Shown in pieces: positions 1-4,753 of a stretch of 5,088 nucleotides of DNA (position 1 is the first letter of the stretch; the number at the start of each line of letters is the position of its first letter). The notes below the pieces were generated by a model. That model worked only from the letters and a program-made list of their open reading frames with translations, made no database searches and was not told the DNA's origin. This DNA comes from Caldifarciminota bacterium. Lineage in GTDB: Bacteria > Hydrothermota > Hydrothermia > S141-80. The stretch is from the NCBI GenBank assembly GCA_015490255.1, contig WFYF01000019.1, positions 1 through 5,088 on the forward strand. The letters run 5' to 3'. The position numbers and the translations under genes were made by a program.

Positions 1-334
1 GGAGAACTTCTCCCCAATCCATGCTGGAAAGCATAGCCCCGAACTTTTCTGTCATGGAAAGTTGCGTCTGGAGCGTGAGCAGTAAGGAGGAAAGAGGATG
101 GGGATCTTCGGAATAGCGCCAGGCTTCATAGAACACCACGGGAATCTGGTTTTGTGAAAGGTGCTTTTCCAGCGCTTTCAGCAGGGAGGTTTTTCCAATC
201 CCCCAGGCTCCCGTAACGGCCATCACCACCCCACTCTCCGTGAGCCCGCTCATTTCGTTGGCCACCACGGCAATGTTCTTTGCTTCCTCCTCGTATGCTT
301 TCGGCCGCGGCTGCTCGGGCAGGAGTTTCAGCAT
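1..334 (-). CDS. KAP-family P-loop NTPase, N-terminal part (runs off left edge)
   Basis: Reading the minus strand from the ATG at 334 gives 111 codons, open to the window edge. The protein has a Walker A loop, GAWGIGKTS, at residues 42-50, in the GxWGxGKT/S form typical of KAP NTPases (Pfam KAP_NTPase). About 20 residues later comes FYEAWRYSED (68-77), matching the family's conserved 'F-N-A-W-x-Y' strand. Only the start of the NTPase domain is present; Walker B and any membrane insertions or C-terminal domains lie outside the window. KAP proteins are predicted membrane-associated ATPases, and some bacterial members occur in defence or mobile contexts; nothing here fixes the role. The start is chosen because GGAG (342-345) lies 7 nt upstream; an in-frame TTG at 340 is an alternative. 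The gene is divergent from korA with its own promoter. By hand count the first 240 bases are about 54% GC, apparently lower than the cluster to the right. Family call is firm, function unknown. Confidence 0.85.
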   Translation of the reverse strand, partial: MLKLLPEQPRPKAYEEEAKNIAVVANEMSGLTESGVVMAVTGAWGIGKTSLLKALEKHLSQNQIPVVFYEAWRYSEDPHPLSSLLLTLQTQLSMTEKFGAMLSSMDWGEVL

Positions 335-391
335 CGTCAAACTCCATTTCCCAACGCCTCCTTGGTTTTTGGGGCCCGGGGTTACAAAATT

Positions 392-407
392 ACTATAATA
401 CTATAAT
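392..407. repeat. Perfect 8-bp tandem duplication ACTATAAT x2
   Basis: Two abutting copies of ACTATAAT (392-399 and 400-407) lie in the AT-rich patch of the divergent intergenic region. Each contains TATAAT on the plus strand. On the minus strand the second copy supplies the TATAGT -10 box of the leftward promoter. The first copy could provide a second -10-like sequence but has no correctly spaced -35. Confidence 0.7.
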
Positions 408-428
408 GGGGTACCGAAGGGATGTCAA
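400..428 (-). promoter_or_regulatory. Leftward sigma70-type promoter for the KAP NTPase gene
   Basis: On the minus strand a perfect -35 box TTGACA (plus 428-423) is followed after exactly 17 bp by TATAGT (plus 405-400), one mismatch from the consensus -10. The predicted start of transcription is near 393, giving a leader of about 60 nt before the ATG at 334. The -10 falls in the tandem ACTATAAT repeat. Seen directly from the bases; activity is inferred. Confidence 0.75.
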
Positions 429-438
429 GGGCGACCGT

Positions 439-467
439 TTGACAGTCCCCATGCGGAAAAGTATACT
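439..467 (+). promoter_or_regulatory. Rightward sigma70-type promoter for the korA-led cluster
   Basis: A perfect -35 box TTGACA (439-444), a 17-bp spacer and a -10 box TATACT (462-467) form a near-consensus promoter. Transcription should start near 474-476, leaving a leader of about 32 nt to the korA ATG at 507. No other comparable promoter was noticed ahead of the downstream genes, so this is the likely promoter of the whole plus-strand cluster. The -10 lies inside a 12-bp palindrome (458-469), which could be a regulator site. Confidence 0.8.
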
Positions 468-469
468 TT
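458..469. promoter_or_regulatory. 12-bp palindrome over the -10 box, possible operator
   Basis: AAAGTATACTTT is a perfect 12-bp palindrome covering the rightward -10 box (462-467). Its core GTATAC (461-466) recurs at 482-487, 21 bp or about two helical turns downstream, inside the predicted transcript leader. A dimeric regulator could bind here, but no known motif is recognised and part of the symmetry comes from the TATACT box itself. Confidence 0.3.
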
Positions 470-493
470 CGCCCAACCGGTGTATACCATTTG

Positions 494-499
494 AGGAGG
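494..499 (+). promoter_or_regulatory. Ribosome binding site of korA
   Basis: AGGAGG lies 7 nt upstream of the ATG at 507, an optimal strong Shine-Dalgarno site that fixes the korA start. Confidence 0.85.
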
Positions 500-506
500 A
501 CCGTGC

Positions 507-2447
507 ATGAAAACTGTGGGTGAACTTTCCTGGCGAATCGGTGGTCCCCAGGGAAGCGGTGTGGACACCGCGGCACGGCTGTTTTCTCTGGCCGCCAGCC
601 TCGGAGGTCTCAACGTGCTGGGGCGGCGGGAATATTACTCCAACATCATCGGCCGCCACAGCTATTACGACGTTCGCCTTTCCGCAACCCGTCAGCCCCG
701 CTCCCATCGCATCCGGGTGGATCTGCTCACCAGCTTTGAAGCCGAAACCCTTGCCCGCCATGCCCTCTCGGTGGTCCCCGGCGGGGGTATCATTTACAAC
801 GTGAAAGACGAGGACACGCCTTTTCTCCGGATCACCTTTCTGGACGAACGGGTGCGTCAGGACCTGGCCCGGGTGCTCACCGAGGAGGGTGTGGAGCACA
901 CCACCTCCACGAAAGGTCTCCTGGAACTTGCCGAAAAGCGCGGGGTGCAGCTCTATCCCGTGCCTTACGACGAGCTGTTCAAAACCCTTTCCGAGCGGTT
1001 TGACGTGCCTCTCGGCATCGCCCAGCGGACCCGGAACACCCTGGCGGTAGCCCTTTCCTTTGCCCTCCTGGAATTTCCCCGGGAATTCCTTAAGGAAGCC
1101 CTCGCCCGGGTCTTTGCGAGCAAACCGAAGGTGGTGGAGCTCAACCAGGCTGCGGTGGACGTGATCTATGACTATATGGCCTCTTCTCACAGCAACCTGG
1201 CTTTTGATTTCCGGCTGGAAGGCGTGACCCAGGACGGCCCCCGGATGATGCTCAACGCCAACCAGGCCGTGGCCATCGGCAAACTTGCCGGGGGACTCAC
1301 CTTCCAGACCTACTATCCCATCAGTCCCGCCACGGACGAGAGCGTATATCTGGAGGCGCACACCACCTATCGCACCCGGGAGGGGGACGAACAGGGGGTT
1401 GTGGTGGTCCAGACAGAGGACGAGATTTCCGCCATCGCCATGGCTTCGGGGGCGGCCCTCACCGGCGCCCGGGCCGCCACGGCCACCTCGGGCCCCGGGT
1501 TTTCCCTGATGGTGGAGCAGCTCGGCTGGACCAGCATGACCGAAACCCCCCTGGTGATCACCCTCTACATGCGGGGCGGTCCCTCCACAGGGATGCCCAC
1601 CCGGACGGATCAGGGAGATCTTTTCTTCGCTCTGTTTGCCGGCCACGGCGAGGCCCCCCGGATCGTTTATGCCTCGGGGGATGTGGAAGAGGCCTTTTAT
1701 GACGCCATCCGGACCCTGAATTACGCCGAGATGTTCCAGATGCCCGTGATCCACCTTGTGGACAAAGCCCTTGCGAGCACCACTGTAACCCTTCCTGTTC
1801 CAGATCCCACCCAGGTGCCCATCCGCAGGGGAGAGATCTTTGTTCCGGAGGAAGATGAAGGCCAGCGGATTGTGAAGCGCTTTTCTCTGGACACGGAAAC
1901 CGGCATCTCCCCCAGAGTGCTCCTGGGCACGCCCCACGTCCACCACTGGATGACGGGTGGGGAGCACACCGAGGAGGGACGGGTGACGGAAGATCCGGTG
2001 ATCCGGGTACGGATGCACGACAAGCGCCTGGCGAAACTGGAATATGCGGCCAAAACCATTCCTGCCGAGGAGAAGTTCCAGGTCTTTGGTCCGGAGGATG
2101 CCGACTTCACCGTGATCTCCTGGGGTTCCACCAAAGGCGCCATTCTGGAAGCCCTGGAAATTCTGGAGCAGAAAGGCCTGCGGGGCCGTTTCGTCCAGGT
2201 GAAACTCCTGATGCCCTTCCCGAAAGAGATCGCCCCCCTTCTGGAGCGGCGTCCCTTGATTCTGGTGGAGCTCACCCGGACCGCCCAGCTTGCCCGCCTG
2301 CTGCGGATGGAACTCGGCGTGGAAGTGGACCACCGGATTCTGAAATACTCCGGGCGTCCCTTCTCCTTTGAGGAGCTCGTGGACGCCCTGGAAGCGGTGC
2401 TGGAGCGCCGGGAAGAAGAAGTGACTGTGCTTCAGCTCTTTGAATGA
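507..2447 (+). CDS. korA: 2-oxoacid:ferredoxin oxidoreductase alpha subunit (gamma-alpha fusion)
   Basis: Large subunit of a two-subunit 2-oxoacid:ferredoxin oxidoreductase, which with KorB converts a 2-oxoacid plus CoA and oxidised ferredoxin to acyl-CoA, CO2 and reduced ferredoxin in the cytoplasm. At 646 aa it has the fused gamma-alpha layout of the Sulfolobus-type enzyme. The gamma domain covers about residues 8-190, beginning RIGGPQGSGVDTAA at 10-23 and including REYYSNIIGRHSYYDVR (41-57). The pyrimidine-binding alpha domain starts near 250 with YPISPATDE at 270-278, the counterpart of the family's YPITP motif, here with Ser for Thr. It also carries TSGPGFSLM (327-335) and RGGPSTGMPTRTDQGDL (356-372). 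A transketolase-C-like domain follows at about 534-630 (FTVISWGSTKGAILEAL). No ferredoxin-like cysteine cluster is present, as expected for this class. The substrate may be 2-oxoglutarate or several 2-oxoacids; the sequence does not decide, so the symbol is by family. First gene of the cluster, with a strong promoter and ribosome binding site. Confidence 0.93.
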   Translation: MKTVGELSWRIGGPQGSGVDTAARLFSLAASLGGLNVLGRREYYSNIIGRHSYYDVRLSATRQPRSHRIRVDLLTSFEAETLARHALSVVPGGGIIYNVKDEDTPFLRITFLDERVRQDLARVLTEEGVEHTTSTKGLLELAEKRGVQLYPVPYDELFKTLSERFDVPLGIAQRTRNTLAVALSFALLEFPREFLKEALARVFASKPKVVELNQAAVDVIYDYMASSHSNLAFDFRLEGVTQDGPRMMLNANQAVAIGKLAGGLTFQTYYPISPATDESVYLEAHTTYRTREGDEQGVVVVQTEDEISAIAMASGAALTGARAATATSGPGFSLMVEQLGWTSMTETPLVITLYMRGGPSTGMPTRTDQGDLFFALFAGHGEAPRIVYASGDVEEAFYDAIRTLNYAEMFQMPVIHLVDKALASTTVTLPVPDPTQVPIRRGEIFVPEEDEGQRIVKRFSLDTETGISPRVLLGTPHVHHWMTGGEHTEEGRVTEDPVIRVRMHDKRLAKLEYAAKTIPAEEKFQVFGPEDADFTVISWGSTKGAILEALEILEQKGLRGRFVQVKLLMPFPKEIAPLLERRPLILVELTRTAQLARLLRMELGVEVDHRILKYSGRPFSFEELVDALEAVLERREEEVTVLQLFE

Positions 2448-2452
2448 GGAGG
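2447..2452 (+). promoter_or_regulatory. Ribosome binding site that decides the korB start
   Basis: AGGAGG begins on the last base of the korA stop codon and lies 6 nt before the ATG at 2459. It supports that ATG over the in-frame ATG at 2444, which overlaps the korA stop but would place the Shine-Dalgarno inside the gene. Confidence 0.8.
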
Positions 2453-2458
2453 AACGCC

Positions 2459-3412
2459 ATGGCGGTGGAAACCAAACCCCGCTGGACTGTCAAGGACTTC
2501 CGCGCCCCCTATGAGGTGGACTGGTGCCCGGGGTGCGGAGATTTCGGAATTCTGAACGCCATTTACCAGGCCCTGGCCCAGATGGGGGTGAGCCCCCACG
2601 AAACCGTGGTGGTGGGGGGAATCGGGTGCTCGGGCAAAGCCCAGTATTACGTGAACGCCTATGGCGTGCACACCCTCCACGGCCGGCCCCTTCCGGTGGC
2701 CACCGGGATCAAACTGGCCAATCCCAACCTGAAGGTGTTCGTGGTGAGCGGGGATGGGGACAGCATGGCCATCGGTGCGGCGCACTTCGTGAACGGCGGC
2801 CGGCGGAACGTGGACATCACCTATATCATGTTCAACAACGAGGTGTATGGTCTCACCAAGGGCCAGGCCTCTCCCACCCTTCCCCTCGGACTCCAGACCA
2901 AAAGCCTGCCCGAGCCCAACATCCAGGGGAACATCAACGCACTGATGCTGGCCTTCACCACCGGGTACACCTGGATCGGTCGGGGCTATGCCTATAACAT
3001 CAAACAGCTGGTGCGTCTGATCCGGGAGGCGACAGAGCATCCGGGCCTGGCCTTTCTGGAAGTGCTCCAGCCCTGTCCCACCTACAACAACCTCCACACG
3101 AAAGACTGGTATCAGGGACGGCTTTATGACATCAACGAAGAGGGTTATGACCCGGTGCTGCCTCCGGACGCGGACGATGCAACCCGGCGGGACCTGTATG
3201 CGCGTTTCATGGAAAAAGTTTTTGAGTGGGGAGACCGGATCCCCACGGGGGTGTTTCTGGTGAACCGGAATCTGCCCACCTTTGAAGAACGGATCGCCGA
3301 ACGTCAGCCCCATTACCGGATCCACCCCCCGGCCCTGACACGCATCCGGGATGACGAGGGACGGTCCCTGCTGGACATCCAGCCCTTTTATGAAGAACAC
3401 CGTGCCCGCTGA
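2459..3412 (+). CDS. korB: 2-oxoacid:ferredoxin oxidoreductase beta subunit (TPP and [4Fe-4S])
   Basis: Catalytic partner of KorA, binding thiamine diphosphate and one [4Fe-4S] cluster. From the ATG at 2459 the protein is 317 aa, close to the roughly 300 aa usual for the family. The four cysteines expected as cluster ligands are present: C23 and C26 in WCPGCGDFG, C57 in GGIGCSGK, and C206 in QPCPTYNN. The TPP/Mg signature runs from GDGD (98-101) to NNEVYGLTKGQASPT (126-140). K60 directly after the GCSG loop matches a lysine studied in the Sulfolobus enzyme as a 2-oxoacid carboxylate contact, which is compatible with 2-oxoglutarate use but not proof. It starts 11 nt after korA with its own AGGAGG, so the two subunits should be made together. 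The stop shares its last base with the next gene's ATG. An alternative start at 2444 adds five residues. All key residues look intact. Confidence 0.94.
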   Translation: MAVETKPRWTVKDFRAPYEVDWCPGCGDFGILNAIYQALAQMGVSPHETVVVGGIGCSGKAQYYVNAYGVHTLHGRPLPVATGIKLANPNLKVFVVSGDGDSMAIGAAHFVNGGRRNVDITYIMFNNEVYGLTKGQASPTLPLGLQTKSLPEPNIQGNINALMLAFTTGYTWIGRGYAYNIKQLVRLIREATEHPGLAFLEVLQPCPTYNNLHTKDWYQGRLYDINEEGYDPVLPPDADDATRRDLYARFMEKVFEWGDRIPTGVFLVNRNLPTFEERIAERQPHYRIHPPALTRIRDDEGRSLLDIQPFYEEHRAR

Positions 3413-4086
3413 TGCCCCGGTTGCTGGCCGCCGTTCGGGAACCTGTCCTGGGCGAGCAGATCCGGGCGGCGGCCACGGAGGCCGGGCTGGAGGTCCGGAT
3501 TGTTGAGGACTTCGCCACCTTTGAGGCCCACACCGGCGAGGTCTGGGACTTCTGGGTGGTGGACCTCCATCTCCCGGATCTGTCTGATGCAAAATGGCTG
3601 GAGGGGTTTGCGTATCTCCCTCCCGTGGTAGTTCTGGCGGGATATACCCAGAGCGAAAAAGCCGCCCGCTGGCTCCGCGCGGGGGCCCACGCCTTCTGTC
3701 CCAAACCTCTTCAGAAAGACCTCTTCCAGGTGAGCCTGGAAATGGCTCGCCGGACCCACCAGGTGCAGACTCTCTATCGCCGGATGGCCATCACCCTGGC
3801 CCATCATGTGAACAATCTCCTGACCCTTCCCCTGGGGATGGGACGGTCTTTCTGGAAACGGTGGGAGGCAGGAGAATCGGTGGACGAAGCGGAGTGGGAG
3901 GGGTATTTTGTCCGCGTGATGAAAAACCTGGAAAAAATCCATGCGGTGATCCGCACCCTCCTGGAGGTGGAGGAGATGGAGCCCACCACCTACTGGGGGC
4001 GGGAGCAGATGCTCAACCTGGAGCAGCGTCTCCAGAAGACCTTTGAGGAGATTGACGCGAAGTGGCGTCGCTATGAAACCCGCTGA
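3412..4086 (+). CDS. Degenerate receiver domain fused to a histidine-kinase DHp-like domain, no ATPase domain
   Basis: 224 aa in two parts. Residues 1-115 look like a response-regulator receiver: DLHLPD with the phospho-acceptor candidate D51, the helix WLRAGAHAF (87-95), and the switch lysine K98 in CPKP. Other receiver residues are lost: the acidic pair expected near residues 8-10 (LLAAVREP) is reduced to E10, and the Thr/Ser after beta-4 is A76 (VVLAGYT). Residues 118-190 resemble a DHp (HisKA-like) helical hairpin: an H-box-like LAHHVNNLLT at 129-138 with H131 in the phospho-acceptor position, then helix 2 at about 165-188 (KNLEKIHAVIRTLLEVEEME). The tail PTTYWGREQMLNLE (191-204) resembles the segment seen after DHp regions in some kinases. 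No HATPase N, G1 or G2 box follows, so it cannot be a complete kinase. The ATG overlaps the korB stop by 1 nt and has no clear Shine-Dalgarno, implying translational coupling. It could be a phosphotransfer intermediate, a decoy or a dimeric adaptor. Receiver call firm, DHp call moderate. Confidence 0.7.
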   Translation: MPRLLAAVREPVLGEQIRAAATEAGLEVRIVEDFATFEAHTGEVWDFWVVDLHLPDLSDAKWLEGFAYLPPVVVLAGYTQSEKAARWLRAGAHAFCPKPLQKDLFQVSLEMARRTHQVQTLYRRMAITLAHHVNNLLTLPLGMGRSFWKRWEAGESVDEAEWEGYFVRVMKNLEKIHAVIRTLLEVEEMEPTTYWGREQMLNLEQRLQKTFEEIDAKWRRYETR

Positions 4087-4753
4087 AGGGGTCCTTTTCG
4101 TGGTGGCCACACCCATCGGGAATCTGGAGGACATCACCCTCCGGGCCCTCCGGGTGCTGGGGGAAGCGGACGTGATCCTGGCCGAAGACACCCGCCGGAT
4201 CCGGAAACTCCTTTCTGCCCACGGGATTCCCTCTCCTCCGGTGTGGAGCTTTTTTGAGGGCAACGAAGAACGGAAAGTTCCGGCGGTTCTGGAACTGCTC
4301 CGGGAGGGGAAGGGGGTGGCCCTGGCCAGCGACGCCGGCACCCCGACCCTGTCGGATCCGGGTTTCCGTCTGGTCCGGGCGGCACGGGAGGCGGGCCTTC
4401 CGGTGGTGCCGGTTCCAGGCCCCTCGGCAGCCGTGGCGGCCCTGTCCGTCTCCGGCCTCCCCACGGACCGTTTTGTGTTTGAGGGGTTTCTCCCCCGCAC
4501 CCGGGGGAAACGACGCAAGCGGCTGGAGGCGCTGGTGGATGAGTCCCGGACGGTGGTCCTGTTTGCTTCCGTTCACCGGATTGAAAAAGAGCTTCAGGAG
4601 ATGCTGGAGGTACTGGGGGACCGGAAGGTCTTTATCGCCCGGGAAATGACCAAGGTTCACGAAGAGCACTTTTACGGGCGCCTTTCGGAGGCAGTCTCGT
4701 GGGTTTCGGGCAAAAAGGGAGAGTTTGTCGTTGTCCTCCACGGTGCGGGATGA
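4073..4753 (+). CDS. rsmI: 16S rRNA (cytidine1402-2'-O)-methyltransferase RsmI, short form
   Basis: SAM-dependent enzyme of the tetrapyrrole methylase fold that methylates the 2'-O of C1402 in 16S rRNA in the decoding centre. Family motifs occur in order: VATPIGNLEDITLRAL (11-26), AEDTRR (37-42), SDAGTPTLSDPG (86-97), PGPSA (115-119), GFLPR (138-142), and AREMTKVHEE (189-198). It is 226 aa and ends right after GEFVVVLHGAG, so it lacks the C-terminal extension of about 50-60 residues found in E. coli RsmI (286 aa); the methylase fold itself appears complete. The ATG at 4073 gives the usual short N-terminus but overlaps the preceding gene by 14 nt and has no good Shine-Dalgarno. TTG at 4043 or 4052 are in-frame alternatives, and GAGGAG at 4045-4050 is too close to either for normal spacing. 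Probably translated by coupling from the upstream gene. Confidence 0.92.
   Translation: MKPAEGVLFVVATPIGNLEDITLRALRVLGEADVILAEDTRRIRKLLSAHGIPSPPVWSFFEGNEERKVPAVLELLREGKGVALASDAGTPTLSDPGFRLVRAAREAGLPVVPVPGPSAAVAALSVSGLPTDRFVFEGFLPRTRGKRRKRLEALVDESRTVVLFASVHRIEKELQEMLEVLGDRKVFIAREMTKVHEEHFYGRLSEAVSWVSGKKGEFVVVLHGAG

Larger units (their letters stand above)
335..506. other. Divergent intergenic control region
   Basis: This 172-bp stretch is the only sizeable non-coding sequence in the window. From left to right it holds the KAP leader with two Shine-Dalgarno-like sites (GGAG at 342-345 and AAGGAGG at 357-363, both minus strand), a GC-rich patch with overlapping GGGCCC and CCCGGG (372-380), the tandem ACTATAAT repeat, the two back-to-back promoters, the palindrome and the korA ribosome binding site. 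No RNA gene, riboswitch or terminator hairpin with a T-run was found. Confidence 0.75.

Noticed and set aside
126..347. A 73-codon minus-strand frame with a good Shine-Dalgarno, overlapping the KAP gene
   Set aside because: The translation has no motif, whereas the other frame carries Walker A and the conserved KAP strand. It is kept only as a low-interest translation-control idea.
382..407. A plus-strand promoter using TATAAT at 402-407
   Set aside because: The nearest -35-like TTACAA (382-387) is only 14 bp away, and the other TATAAT (394-399) has no -35 at 16-18 bp. A much better plus promoter lies at 439-467.
423..444. Inverted repeat TGTCAA...TTGACA as a regulator operator
   Set aside because: The six-base arms are exactly the two divergent -35 boxes and the symmetry does not extend further, so the promoters explain it.
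393..2333. A 646-codon open frame on the minus strand opposite korA, equal in length to korA by coincidence
   Set aside because: The translation is rich in His, Gly and Pro and shows no recognisable domain, while the plus strand encodes a clear korA. Long antisense frames are expected from the codon bias of GC-rich genes.
2444..2458. korB starting at the ATG overlapping the korA stop (ATGA)
   Set aside because: The strong AGGAGG at 2447-2452 is correctly spaced for the ATG at 2459 and would lie inside the longer form. The extra residues MRRNA match no family feature I know.
4043..4072. rsmI starting at TTG 4043
   Set aside because: It adds ten residues before the normal RsmI N-terminus, has no good Shine-Dalgarno, and deepens the overlap to 44 nt. 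The ATG at 4073 fits the family better.
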